DNA from: Bacteroidaceae bacterium
Lineage (GTDB): Bacteria > Bacteroidota > Bacteroidia > Bacteroidales > Bacteroidaceae
DNA: 64,000 nt
Direction: 5' to 3'
Assembly: GCA_017557635.1 (NCBI GenBank)
Contig: JAFYYH010000022.1
Coordinates: 186,001-250,000 of the forward strand
Shown here: piece by piece, positions 17,969 to 26,634 of the stretch
Position numbering within the stretch: the first letter of the stretch is position 1
Layout of the letters: every line of letters starts with the position of its first letter
Made by a program: the position numbers and the translations under genes
The notes under the pieces: model-generated
What the model saw: the letters and a program-made list of their open reading frames with translations, nothing else
Told to the model about the DNA's origin: nothing
Database searches by the model: none

Positions 17969-18505
17969 TTATCTGTCCTTGAGGGTGATGTCAATGAAGA
18001 TGTAGTAGTTGCTGCCGAATGAAACCTCATCCTGGAAGCTCTGGTCGCTTCTCTTCTCCTTTGAGTCTCTCAGATAAGGCATCAGGTCAACGAACTCTCT
18101 CAGACGCTTACGTCTGTTAGCGATGCGGATGCTCTTTACTCTTGACATCTGGATCTCCTCAGGATGTGAGAAGTTACCCTGATGCAGCCAGTCTGATGAG
18201 TTATGCAGGTAGTAGTAAATGCTGTAAGACTCCCACTGCTTGCCGTCGGTTGAGATAGGAGCGTTTGACTTTGAGAGGTAGCCCATTACGTCGGTCTGGT
18301 AGAAATCCATATCCTCGGCGGTCTGAGCCTCGGGCAATGTGATTGTGGTGAAATCCTCATCAACCTCGAGAGTGGCCTTGTCGCCCTCCTGAAGGATAAT
18401 GGTCTGCTTCTCTTTCTTTGTAGCACCGGTTGAACCGCATGATACGAGCACTGCACCCATCATAAGTGACAGGAACATCATTGAATAGAATCTAATCTGT
18501 TTCAT
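17969..18505 (-). CDS. hypothetical lipoprotein between phosphatase paralogues
   Basis: A 178-residue protein with a lipoprotein signal (FLSLMMGAVLVSCGST). The mature part is hydrophilic, with a basic segment (RIANRRKRLREFVD) and no domain I recognise. It lies 24 bp downstream of one phosphatase gene and directly upstream of the other (stop and next ATG nearly abut), so the three genes form one minus-strand operon. It probably works with the phosphatases at the cell surface, but that is inference from position. Confidence 0.7.
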   Translation of the reverse strand: MKQIRFYSMMFLSLMMGAVLVSCGSTGATKKEKQTIILQEGDKATLEVDEDFTTITLPEAQTAEDMDFYQTDVMGYLSKSNAPISTDGKQWESYSIYYYLHNSSDWLHQGNFSHPEEIQMSRVKSIRIANRRKRLREFVDLMPYLRDSKEKRSDQSFQDEVSFGSNYYIFIDITLKDR

Positions 18506-18529
18506 AGTTAGTAAGTAAAAGGTTATTTA

Positions 18530-20674
18530 TTATTTGATTATGTATTTCTTTCCGTTGCGGATGTAAACGCCCTTGCCCGGGTTCACTACCTCCTGGCCTG
18601 ACAGGTTGAAGATGCGGTCATCGGCGGGTTTGGCGGGTTCGATTATGGGCTCTACTGCGTTGTAGCCTGAAGGAACGTCAAGCTCTGCCAGATAGAAGTT
18701 GTCGAAGCAGGTGTTGTTGCCGTCCTGGCTCAGGTGTGTGAACAGGATGCGCAGACGGTTGGCCTGTGCGGTGAATACGTACTGTACTTCCTTCCAGTTG
18801 CCGTCATATGAGGGCTTGCCCAGAACTACGGCCGATGCGTCGTTGTCGCCCAGGGTGTTCTTGATCATGAAGACCTTGAGGTTCTCATTCTCAGTAGTTA
18901 CCTTATCGGTTGAGTTCTTTACGCGGTAGCCGAATACGTAGGTCTTGTTCTTGGTGATTACCCACTCGCCGCGTATTGAGGCCTCGGATGTGGCGTCGCC
19001 ATCGGCTTTTGACTCCAGATAAACGCCGTCGGCTGCCTGCGGATAGGCCTTGAGCTCGAAGTTGTCCTTTGAGAGGGCTGTGCCGGCTGCGTTCTTCCAG
19101 TTGGTCAGGGTCATGTACTCGAATGAACCGTCCTTGATCTTGCTGGTCTCGGCCTTTACGTTGTATGTTTCCTCTAAGAACTTAACTGATGTGGGCAGCG
19201 TAGCCTCCTTAAGAGGTATGCTTATGGGAACTACCTTTACAAAGTTGCCCGCCATTACAGAAACCTTGGTGTCGCCGCGACCTACTGCGGTAACTGTTCC
19301 GTCAGCGCTAACCTTAACGATATTGGTATCGGCCGATACATATGTCAGAGTGGTCTCTGTGGCGTTTGCGGGTGTTACCTGAGCGTTCAGGTTGACTGAC
19401 TGGCCGTACTCCATCTCGAGGATGAGGTCGTAGTCGATGGTGGTGATGTCCTTTACGCAGGTGTAGTCTACCAGGTACTTGATGAGCCAATCCAGATCTG
19501 ATGCGGGGATTGATCTGGCGAGTGTTCCGCCGTTATTGGGTTTTGCGCCGGTGCTCAGGTGGTAGTAAACTTTCTGCTGCATGGTCTCGCCGGGGAATGA
19601 CTTTACCTTATCAATCATGCTGGCGAACTTGTAGCTGTTGTTGTTGTCGTTGGGGTCAAGACGGCCGGTGTAGTCTCTCTGACGGATCAGACGCTCGGGG
19701 TTGCCCGGATCACGCTCGTTCTCAATCCAGTCGCCTGAGAATGATGTGAGCTCGAACTCCTTGCACAGGGCGTCCTCACTCATACCGCAAAGGGCACCTA
19801 CAAGGAATGCGACGGTTCCGGTACGGTCAGCACCTACTGAGCAGTGCATGTAAACGGTCCTGCCCTCCTTGAGCCACTTGATGAGCTGCTGCATTCCCTC
19901 GATACTCTGGGGAGCGTCACCGAATGTGGCGATACGGCTGTTGTATGCGTTCTCTACGTTGTAGATTGGAATGTCAGAGCCAAGGAATGATGAAGTTGCG
20001 TTGGCTGCGTTGCTCTTGTTACGCATGTCAAGCTCTGCAGTTACGCCGATGCGACGGAGCTCGGCGATACCTGCGGGGGTGATGATCTTGGTTGATGAGT
20101 TGTTGACGTTAAGACGTGAACCGCGAATGATGGCTCCGTATCTGATCTTATGACCGCCAAGTCCTTCCCAACCGCCCATGTCACGAACATTGTAGATGCC
20201 GTCGATATTGAGCATACGCAATGTTCCGGTGGTCTGGAATCGGCCTGACTCGGCAACTGTCTTTACTCCTGCGTTGTCATACTCCAGCTTCCAGTTGTAG
20301 GTTCTGCCGGGGATAAGGTTCCATACGTTGACCGAATCAACACCGGCTGCTACGGCAACGACAACTGAATCGGTGAATTCCTCGTTCTCGCTGACGTAAA
20401 GCAGAGCGTCAGTTCCAAGAGCGTTTGTCAGCTTGAGGCCCACGGGAGCCGGCTTGTCAAGACGTACACCGTTTCCTTCACCCTGCCAGTCCCAAGGCAT
20501 GTCGTAGCAGTAGTTCCTGATGAGCGAATAATTGTAATTCGCGGGATCATACTGCACCTCAGTCAGATAGCGGTGAACAGTCTCGTTCTCCAGACAGTAA
20601 GCCGGAAGACCGGATTGGGAGAATGCCTGCAAACCAAACAGGCTCAAAACAATCAAAGAGTAGATTTTTCTCAT
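18530..20674 (-). CDS. secreted tyrosine-phosphatase-like protein with BIG2 and C-terminal binding module (copy 2)
   Basis: A 714-residue paralogue of the product of 15856-17967. It has a signal peptide (MRKIYSLIVLSLFGLQAFSQ), a phosphatase domain with NVRDMGGWEGLGGHKIRYG and HCSVGADRTGTVAF (CX5R intact), a BIG2 domain and a C-terminal jelly-roll-like module. The tail NLSGQEVVNPGKGVYIRNGK is a common Bacteroidales extracellular C-terminus. The phosphatase halves of the two paralogues have diverged strongly, while long stretches of the C-terminal module are identical. This is the first gene of the operon with the lipoprotein and copy 1. Confidence 0.82.
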   Translation of the reverse strand: MRKIYSLIVLSLFGLQAFSQSGLPAYCLENETVHRYLTEVQYDPANYNYSLIRNYCYDMPWDWQGEGNGVRLDKPAPVGLKLTNALGTDALLYVSENEEFTDSVVVAVAAGVDSVNVWNLIPGRTYNWKLEYDNAGVKTVAESGRFQTTGTLRMLNIDGIYNVRDMGGWEGLGGHKIRYGAIIRGSRLNVNNSSTKIITPAGIAELRRIGVTAELDMRNKSNAANATSSFLGSDIPIYNVENAYNSRIATFGDAPQSIEGMQQLIKWLKEGRTVYMHCSVGADRTGTVAFLVGALCGMSEDALCKEFELTSFSGDWIENERDPGNPERLIRQRDYTGRLDPNDNNNSYKFASMIDKVKSFPGETMQQKVYYHLSTGAKPNNGGTLARSIPASDLDWLIKYLVDYTCVKDITTIDYDLILEMEYGQSVNLNAQVTPANATETTLTYVSADTNIVKVSADGTVTAVGRGDTKVSVMAGNFVKVVPISIPLKEATLPTSVKFLEETYNVKAETSKIKDGSFEYMTLTNWKNAAGTALSKDNFELKAYPQAADGVYLESKADGDATSEASIRGEWVITKNKTYVFGYRVKNSTDKVTTENENLKVFMIKNTLGDNDASAVVLGKPSYDGNWKEVQYVFTAQANRLRILFTHLSQDGNNTCFDNFYLAELDVPSGYNAVEPIIEPAKPADDRIFNLSGQEVVNPGKGVYIRNGKKYIIK

Positions 20675-20806
20675 ACGCGTTATTTTATTTTTGCTAAATT
20701 GGTGTAAAAATAGTGCAATTAATATTTACTACCAAAATTAATCCCCACAAAAAAGCCGCGCTGTGCGGTTCTCTCTGCGGGCTCTCTGGGTTGTAAGGAT
20801 TTTTTT

Positions 20807-20946
20807 GCCAAAGTGTCCCACAATGATGTGCGTTCTGCGCGCTGTGAGGCCGGTGCGCGTGTTACACCCCCTCAAGATGAGCAAGTGTCCCACAACAACC
20901 CGCGAGAGAACGTATTCTCGATTGGGTGCGTGTGGGACACTTTGGC
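20807..20946. repeat. family-C composite palindromic element, copy 1 (140 bp)
   Basis: The element is bounded by inverted termini GCCAAAGTGTCCCACA and TGTGGGACACTTTGGC. Inside are GTGTTACACCCCCTC, an internal AAGTGTCCCACAACAACCC and a hairpin containing CGCGAGAGAACGTATTCTCG. Copies of the same length and order occur at 22643 and, with its inner part inverted, at 56740. It fills most of the 330-bp gap between phosphatase copy 2 and msrA. Confidence 0.8.
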
Positions 20947-20951
20947 GGAAA

Positions 20952-21003
20952 TGGGCCGATTCGCGCGGCCGATTCGCGCGGGGCCGATTCGCGCGGGGCC
21001 GAT
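20952..21003. repeat. short tandem repeat, about 15 bp x 3.5
   Basis: GGGCCGATTCGCGCG recurs head to tail about three and a half times with small length differences, ending just before the msrA stop. The unit contains the heptamer GGCCGAT that is frequent across the window. The same phrase, slightly changed, follows the half element at 21568. Confidence 0.7.
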
Positions 21004-21005
21004 GC

Positions 21006-21524
21006 TCAGTTCGATTCGGCAGCCAGGCGGAAGAGCGCCGGAGTTAGGTGACAGTAACCGGTGGGGTTCTTGTCCAGGTAGTCCTGGTGGTACTCCTCGG
21101 CGCGGTAGAAGTTCTTCAGCGGGAGTAACTCTACTGCGAGTTTCTGGCCGGGAGCGAGTGCCTGCTGCTGCTCGTCAAACACTTTCTGCAAGAGTTCAAC
21201 CGTTGCCGCGTCAGTATCGGCCGCATAATAAACACCTGTGCGATAGCGTGTTCCCTCATCCTCGCCCTGCTTGTTCAGGCTGGTGGGATCGATCGCCTTG
21301 AAATATATCCGTGTCAGCTTATCAATAGCAATAACCTGCGGGTCATAAGTTACGTGAACGCACTCGGCATAGCCGGTTGTATCGGTGTAAACCTCCTTGT
21401 AAGTGGGGTTCTGCGTATTTCCATTAGCAAAGCCCACCTCGGTGCTGATCACGCCCCGAACGAGCTTGAGGTACTTCTCGGCCCCCCAAAAGCAACCCGC
21501 CGCAAAATAGATTTCCTTATTCAT
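21006..21524 (-). CDS. msrA: peptide-methionine (S)-S-oxide reductase MsrA
   Basis: A 172-residue cytoplasmic repair enzyme reducing methionine-S-sulfoxide. The start was set at MNKEIYFAAGCFWGAEKY because the GCFWG motif with catalytic Cys normally lies near the N-terminus, and a TATCTTTG box (complement of 21544-21551) lies 19 bases upstream. VTYDPQVIAIDKL and EYHQDYLDKNPTGYC are further MsrA signatures. It is an orthodox gene placed between two family-C repeat copies. Confidence 0.94.
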   Translation of the reverse strand: MNKEIYFAAGCFWGAEKYLKLVRGVISTEVGFANGNTQNPTYKEVYTDTTGYAECVHVTYDPQVIAIDKLTRIYFKAIDPTSLNKQGEDEGTRYRTGVYYAADTDAATVELLQKVFDEQQQALAPGQKLAVELLPLKNFYRAEEYHQDYLDKNPTGYCHLTPALFRLAAESN

Positions 21525-21567
21525 GATAATCTTTTGTTTGCGCAAAGATAGCAATTCTCCGCGAGCG

Positions 21568-21581
21568 CGGGACACTTTGGC
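21568..21581. repeat. family-C half element
   Basis: GGGACACTTTGGC is one terminus of the family-C element, followed as in copy 1 by GGGAATGGGCCGAT. It lies between the msrA promoter and the stop of the transposase-like gene at 21610, so that gene has family-C sequence on both sides. Confidence 0.6.
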
Positions 21582-21609
21582 GGGAATGGGCCGATACGCG
21601 CGGAGGCGG

Positions 21610-22509
21610 TTACCGGACGTACTTGCGGATTTCGGTCTCGGGGAGGCGGCAGAGCGTGGAGAGCTGACGGAACGAAAGATAGTATTGTGCGCGGAGTTCC
21701 TTGGCCAGGGTCAGCCGCTGATTGGTGTCGAGCCAGCGCGCGTCGTGTTTTCGGAAAAATGAATAGCACACCGCCTGACTGATCTTGCGGGCCTCGATAT
21801 CCTCGATCATCATGCCTCGGACCTTGGACATTTTGGTCATCACGGTGTCATCCTTTTTCTTACTGTTGGCCAGGAATACGCGATAACAGTTGTGGGTCTG
21901 ATAAATGGACTCAAACAGCTCAATATCAACATAATTCTGCGGCAGCAGAAAGCCGTTGCACACCAGCCAGTCATCAGGAACGGGCTTGCGCGAATGCAGC
22001 ATCGCCTCCTTCTCGCGCGACGTGAGAGTGCCTATCGGAACCGGTTCGTGTGCCCGCCCATCGGCATCGACCATCCATATGGGTATCCATTTTTCGGGTC
22101 TGAAATAGAGCGAACCGCTGCCCCAAATGTAGTCATACGGCATCACTTTCTTGCCGTCTTTTGTGGCCTGGAGGATGGTATAAACCGCCACATTCTTGAG
22201 GTAATCCTCTGATTTTACGGGATATAGCTCATAATTGAGGATCACGTCATACAGGCTCCCACGATTGGCCGCGATATACCGCAAAGTGGACAGCAGGTAA
22301 GCGTTTTTGAACTGGACGCAGTCGTGCTCTGTGCCGTACAGCAGCACATGCGGGTGCGTGTCCTCGATCGAAAACGAGACCACCCGGGCCGATGAGTTCG
22401 CAGCGCAAACTCCGATCCTGTTGAAAGCAGCGAAAAAATCAGTTGTTGAGATGATGAAATTACGGGCATCATCGCCGTTCGCAAACATGTGGTAAAAGAG
22501 GTTTTCCAT
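21610..22509 (-). CDS. HUH/Y1 transposase-like protein associated with family-C repeats (RAYT-like)
   Basis: A 299-residue protein whose plan follows the Y1 (IS200/REP-associated) transposase fold in divergent form. DDARNFIISTTDFFAAFNR comes first, then an HxH motif in DTHPHVLLYG around residue 50, then a helix with a candidate catalytic tyrosine (VAVYTILQAT), and a C-terminal helical region ending LCRLPETEIRKYVR. Order and several short phrases match the product of 25258-26226, so they look like distant paralogues. No IS-type ends flank it. Instead a half and a full family-C element lie on either side, as REP sequences flank RAYT genes. Activity is unproven; the HPH form of the motif is atypical. 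Confidence 0.62.
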   Translation of the reverse strand: MENLFYHMFANGDDARNFIISTTDFFAAFNRIGVCAANSSARVVSFSIEDTHPHVLLYGTEHDCVQFKNAYLLSTLRYIAANRGSLYDVILNYELYPVKSEDYLKNVAVYTILQATKDGKKVMPYDYIWGSGSLYFRPEKWIPIWMVDADGRAHEPVPIGTLTSREKEAMLHSRKPVPDDWLVCNGFLLPQNYVDIELFESIYQTHNCYRVFLANSKKKDDTVMTKMSKVRGMMIEDIEARKISQAVCYSFFRKHDARWLDTNQRLTLAKELRAQYYLSFRQLSTLCRLPETEIRKYVR

Positions 22510-22642
22510 TACATCGGTTTTTAGGTTATTAGGTTTTGTGTGTCATGGTCGGGCATCGGCCCTTGCGTTCGCAAAGATGGGGGTTGCGGGGGAGTTTTGC
22601 AAGCGTTTGTGCGTATTTTTTTGCTCCCTCCCCGCTCCCTCC

Positions 22643-22783
22643 GCCAAAGTGTCCCACACGCACCCCTTCCCTGCGCCCTCCTGCCCCGCCTCCCTGTGTT
22701 ACACACCCTCCAAATGAGCACATGTCCCACAGCAACCCGCGAGAGAACGTATTCTTGGGCCGATGAGCGCGGGACACTTTGGC
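22643..22783. repeat. family-C composite palindromic element, copy 2 (141 bp)
   Basis: It has the same termini as copy 1 (GCCAAAGTGTCCCACA and GGGACACTTTGGC) and the same internal order: GTGTTACACACCCTC, ATGTCCCACAGCAACCC, CGCGAGAGAACGTATTCT. It lies between the start of the transposase-like gene and the dnaK terminator. Confidence 0.82.
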
Positions 22784-22793
22784 AAAAAAGCAC

Positions 22794-22830
22794 AAAAAAA
22801 ACCGCGTGACCCGGAATGAGCCACGCGGTT
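22794..22830 (-). terminator. Rho-independent terminator of dnaK
   Basis: On the minus strand a perfect 9-bp stem (AACCGCGTG with CACGCGGTT, 13-base loop) runs into seven or more U residues, 23 bases past the dnaK stop codon. Confidence 0.85.
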
Positions 22831-22852
22831 GATTGTTTGCGAGTTGAGCTAA

Positions 22853-24778
22853 TTACTTAACCTCCTCGAAGTCAGCGTCCTGGACGTTGTCGCCGGTGTT
22901 GCTGGATGAGCTGCTCTGACCGGCGTCCTGGGGTCCGCTCTGGGCGCCTGCGCCTGCGCCGGGCTGTGCGCCGCTCTGCTGGTACATCTGGGCGCTGGCG
23001 GCCTGGAAGGCGGTGTTGAGCTCGGCCATTGCTTTGTCGATGGCTGCTATGTCCTGGGCCTTGTGGGCATCCTTCAGGGCGCTCAAAGCTGATTCAATAG
23101 GAGCCTTCTTGTCAGCGGGAATCTTGTCGCCGAGCTCCTGGAGCTGCTGCTCGGTCTGGAAGATCATTGAGTCGGCCTGGTTGAGCTTGTCGACCTTCTC
23201 GCGCTCCTTCTTGTCGGCATCGGCGTTGGCTTCGGCCTCGGCCTTCATGCGCTCGATTTCCTCCTTGCTCAGACCTGAGCTGGCCTCGATGCGGATGGCC
23301 TGCTCCTTGCCTGTGGCCTTATCCTTGGCCGATACCTTCAGGATACCGTTGGCGTCGATATCGAATGTTACCTCGATCTGAGGAACACCGCGGCGTGCGG
23401 GTGCGATTCCCTCCAGGTTGAACTGGCCGATGGACTTGTTCTGTGATGCCATGGGGCGCTCGCCCTGCAGCACGTGTATGGTAACGGCGGTCTGGTTATC
23501 GGCCGCGGTTGAGAATACTTCGCTCTTCTTGCACGGGATGGTGGTGTTGGCGTCGATCAGCTTGGTCATTACGCCGCCCAGGGTCTCGATACCCATGGTC
23601 AGCGGGGTTACGTCCAGAAGTACGATGTCACCTACGCCGCCCTCCTTGTTCAGGATGGCACCCTGGATTGAAGCACCTACTGCAACTACCTCATCGGGGT
23701 TAACGCCCTTTGAAGGAACCTTGCCGAAGAAGTCCTCAACAAGCTTCTGGACAGCGGGGATACGGCTTGAACCACCTACCAGGATTACCTCGTCGATATC
23801 TGAGTTGCTCAGACCGGCGTCGGACATAGCCTTGCGGCAGGGCTCCAGACATGCCTGGATCAGACCGTTGGCAAGCTGCTCGAACTTGGCACGTGTAAGA
23901 GTTTTTACAAGGTGACGCGGTACACCTGCTACCGGCATGATGTACGGCAGGTTGATCTCGGTGCTGGTTGATGATGAGAGCTCGATCTTGGCCTTCTCGG
24001 CAGCCTCCTTAAGACGCTGCAGTGCCATGGGATCGGCGGTCAGATCGGCACCCTCGTCCTTCTTGAACTCCTCGACCAGCCAGTTGATGATTACCTGGTC
24101 AAAGTCATCACCGCCCAGGTGTGTGTCACCGTTGGTGGCGAGAACCTCGAATACGCCGCCGCCGAACTCCAGGATTGAGATATCGAATGTACCACCGCCA
24201 AGGTCGAACACTGCAATCTTCATATCCTTGTTGGCCTTGTCAACGCCGTATGCCAGAGCAGCGGCGGTAGGCTCGTTCACGATACGCTTTACATCCAGAC
24301 CGGCAATCTGACCAGCCTCCTTGGTGGCCTGACGCTGTGAGTCGCTGAAGTATGCCGGAACGGTGATTACGGCCTCAGTCACCTCCTGGCCCAGATAATC
24401 CTCGGCGGTCTTCTTCATCTTCTGAAGAATCATGGCCGATATCTCCTGAGCGGTGTACAGACGACCGTCGATGTCCACACGCGGCATGTTGTTGTCACCC
24501 TTGACTACCTTGTAAGGTACGCGGGCAATCTCTTTCTGAACCTGATCCCAGTTCTCACCCATGAAACGCTTGATTGAGAACACGGTACGCTGAGGATTGG
24601 TGATAGCCTGACGCTTGGCGGGGTCACCCACCTTACGCTCACCACCGTCAACGAATGCTACGATTGAAGGAGTTGTGCGCTTGCCCTCGCTGTTGGCGAT
24701 TACGACAGGCTCGTTACCTTCAAATACTGAAACGCACGAGTTTGTGGTTCCAAGGTCAATTCCAATAATTTTTCCCAT
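22853..24778 (-). CDS. dnaK: molecular chaperone DnaK (Hsp70)
   Basis: A full-length 641-residue Hsp70. The ATPase domain has [20 protein letters not shown] at the N-terminus, [16 protein letters not shown] near 200 and [16 protein letters not shown] near 340. The substrate-binding domain has [16 protein letters not shown], and the lid ends in a Gly/Gln/Ser-rich tail with the usual acidic end DADFEEVK. It stands alone, without grpE or dnaJ nearby, between family-C and family-B repeat regions, and has its own terminator. No heat-shock operator was recognised upstream. Confidence 0.97.
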   Translation of the reverse strand: MGKIIGIDLGTTNSCVSVFEGNEPVVIANSEGKRTTPSIVAFVDGGERKVGDPAKRQAITNPQRTVFSIKRFMGENWDQVQKEIARVPYKVVKGDNNMPRVDIDGRLYTAQEISAMILQKMKKTAEDYLGQEVTEAVITVPAYFSDSQRQATKEAGQIAGLDVKRIVNEPTAAALAYGVDKANKDMKIAVFDLGGGTFDISILEFGGGVFEVLATNGDTHLGGDDFDQVIINWLVEEFKKDEGADLTADPMALQRLKEAAEKAKIELSSSTSTEINLPYIMPVAGVPRHLVKTLTRAKFEQLANGLIQACLEPCRKAMSDAGLSNSDIDEVILVGGSSRIPAVQKLVEDFFGKVPSKGVNPDEVVAVGASIQGAILNKEGGVGDIVLLDVTPLTMGIETLGGVMTKLIDANTTIPCKKSEVFSTAADNQTAVTIHVLQGERPMASQNKSIGQFNLEGIAPARRGVPQIEVTFDIDANGILKVSAKDKATGKEQAIRIEASSGLSKEEIERMKAEAEANADADKKEREKVDKLNQADSMIFQTEQQLQELGDKIPADKKAPIESALSALKDAHKAQDIAAIDKAMAELNTAFQAASAQMYQQSGAQPGAGAGAQSGPQDAGQSSSSSNTGDNVQDADFEEVK

Positions 24779-24930
24779 AGTTGTATGTTTTTATTTGTTT
24801 GAACTCAAAAAATGTGACACTGACAATGGTACAAAAGCAGTGCCAGAATGGTTTTATGCATTGCTCGAGCCGCATTTGCACCCCGCGGCATGACATTTCT
24901 GCCGTTTTGGCAGAGTTTCCCCGCCACCCA

Positions 24931-25257
24931 CCGACCTTAGGGAGCCATAACGCGTCTAGGCAACATTTCCTCCCCAAGGTACGCAGTAAATACGTTTTCT
25001 CGCGGGCTACCCCTGCACCTTAGGGAGTCACAACGCAGGTGCGAACGATTTCATCCCTAAGGTGAGCAGGAAATACGCCAGAACCTGCGTCACCCCCTGA
25101 CCTTAGGGAAGTGTAGCGCACGTAGGACCATTTTCATCCCTAAAGTGAGCAGAAAATACGCTATCACCTGCGTCCCCCCCTGACCTTAGGGAGCCAGAAC
25201 GCTGGTGCAGCCATTTCTCTCCCTAAGGTCAGCAGGAAAAATGCGTTCCCTTGCCCT
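24931..25257. repeat. family-B palindromic repeat array, four units, 83-bp period (left array)
   Basis: The element ACCTTAGGGA begins at 24934, 25017, 25100 and 25183, each exactly 83 bp apart. In each unit this arm pairs with a copy of TCCCTAAGGT about 27 bases further on; some copies carry one or two changes. Between arms is a variable AACGCnGGTGC segment, and after them AGCAGGAAATACGC and often TCTCGCGGGC. The array runs to the stop codon of the transposase-like gene at 25258. The matching three-unit array lies on the gene's other side. This accounts for nearly all of the noncoding DNA between dnaK and that gene. Confidence 0.88.
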
Positions 25258-26226
25258 CTAGTATGAGCGGAACTTCTTGGGACGGTACTCTTCGGGCAAG
25301 AAGGAGACGGGGAGCGCGACGCAGCGTGCTGCCTGAATCGCATTGATGTGACAATCGTGAATGAGTTCCAGAGCGATTTGGCATCGGCGCTTATCATTCA
25401 ATTGGTAGACGCTCTTGCTCTTGTATCGGCCAAGAATATCGTTGTCGACCACGGAGCAAACCTCCATGTCATTCATGTTCACCACCGAAGCCCGGCCACC
25501 CATCTCATTCTTAAGCATATCGGCCTCCGAGTCAAACTGCACGCCTTTCTCTATGATTTTCAACGTGATAGGATCGGCCGTTACATCGTCCTTCTCCTGC
25601 TCCTTTATCCAATCTTCGGTCGTGCGGCGGTTCATGTTATAAATGTAATTGGTGGGCGTTCCGAACCAGGACTCGGTAATTCTGATTTCCTGAAATGTCT
25701 TTCTCGATATAACGCCCTGACTATCAATGCCAAAATTATCCGGGAAGTAAGCGTTTTTGGGCAGGTACGATTGAATCTCGGCCCGATTAAATGACAGGTT
25801 CGAGTCCTGAATTCCTCTGGCGCGGGAGAAAATGTAGTTGCAGGTGCTGAACGGGTACGCGAAAGCGGTCTCACTCTGCCCGTGGTGCAGGCCATTCCGG
25901 AGGCAATAGTTTATGGCCATCTGAATATGCTTCGTCCCCTCCAACTTCTTGATAAACACTCTTTTATCAAAGAGCCTGCCGGTTCTTCCGTAAACGTAGT
26001 TGAAATGTTTGGTCACCGAATACCTGAGTGAGAGCGCAAATTTATGCGGCGACTCGGACAGTACGATAAAGTGGACGTGGTTAGACATCACGGAGTCCGC
26101 AAGAATGCTGGTGTCATTTCTGAACGCAGCCAAAGCCATAAGATTTGTGAAATCGCGAGCGTCATCAGAATTTCTCGTCATGACCTCCTTGTGCGCGGTC
26201 ATGCAAACATGGAAAAGATCTTTCAT
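25258..26226 (-). CDS. HUH/Y1 transposase (RAYT-like) flanked by family-B arrays
   Basis: A 322-residue Y1-transposase-fold protein. It opens MKDLFHVCMTAHKEVMTRN, has SDDARDFTNLM, the HUH motif in MSNHVHFIVLS around residue 50, KRVFIKKLEG, and a candidate catalytic Tyr in INYCLRNGLHHG. A C-terminal extension (about 190 to 322) ends with a helix-turn-helix-like stretch, RCVALPVSFLPEEYRP. Single-domain Y1 proteins bordered by palindromic repeats rather than IS ends are REP-associated transposases, which cut and join REP hairpins. Arrays with an 83-bp period abut both sides. A TATATTTG box (complement of 26282-26289) precedes the start. The family call is good; the link to the arrays is inferred from placement. 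Confidence 0.78.
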   Translation of the reverse strand: MKDLFHVCMTAHKEVMTRNSDDARDFTNLMALAAFRNDTSILADSVMSNHVHFIVLSESPHKFALSLRYSVTKHFNYVYGRTGRLFDKRVFIKKLEGTKHIQMAINYCLRNGLHHGQSETAFAYPFSTCNYIFSRARGIQDSNLSFNRAEIQSYLPKNAYFPDNFGIDSQGVISRKTFQEIRITESWFGTPTNYIYNMNRRTTEDWIKEQEKDDVTADPITLKIIEKGVQFDSEADMLKNEMGGRASVVNMNDMEVCSVVDNDILGRYKSKSVYQLNDKRRCQIALELIHDCHINAIQAARCVALPVSFLPEEYRPKKFRSY

Positions 26227-26345
26227 TGTAATTATGGTTTAGGTTTATTCGCAAACAATGGTGTTAGACACTTATCATCCGCAAATATAGTTCTTTAGTC
26301 CGATACCCGATACCTCCGCAAAAAAAATACGTTTCCCCGCGGGGT

Positions 26346-26580
26346 CCCCCCCCTGCCCTTAGGGATCTGTAGTGCACGTAGCCCCATTTCCGTCCCTAAG
26401 GTGAGCCGAAAATACGCTATCCCGCGGGCTGCCCCTGCACCTTAGGGAGCAAGAACGCAGGTGGAGCCATTTTCATCCCTAACATCAGTAGGAAATACGC
26501 TTTCTCGCGGGCCACCCCTGCACCTTAGGGAAATATAACGTAGGTGCAAGCGATTTCATCCCTAAGGTGCAGCTGCAGGG
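26346..26580. repeat. family-B palindromic repeat array, three units, 83-bp period (right array)
   Basis: Units start at 26356 (GCCCTTAGGGA variant), 26439 and 26522, again exactly 83 bp apart, with the same palindromic arms, internal AACGCAGGTG-like segment and AAATACGC plus CTCGCGGGC tail as the left array. It lies between the transposase-like gene and the recA terminator and explains most of this 400-bp gap. Confidence 0.88.
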
Positions 26581-26583
26581 CGC

Positions 26584-26613
26584 AAAAAAAGCGACCCGAG
26601 AAGGATCGCTTTA
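26584..26613 (-). terminator. Rho-independent terminator of recA
   Basis: On the minus strand AAAGCGATCC and GGGTCGCTTT form a stem (one G-T pair) with a short loop, followed by a run of U residues. It lies 22 bases beyond the recA stop. Confidence 0.8.
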
Positions 26614-26634
26614 GAAAAATGAGTTAGTCCCCAA

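Noticed and set aside
20813-21301. Plus-strand ORF of 162 codons over msrA
   Set aside because: It is antisense to msrA and made of repeat sequence; composition is Arg/Pro-rich and unlike a protein.
24931-26580. CRISPR array
   Set aside because: The 83-bp units are regular, but the conserved part is a palindrome pair longer than a CRISPR repeat, the variable parts are not clean spacers, and no cas genes are near.
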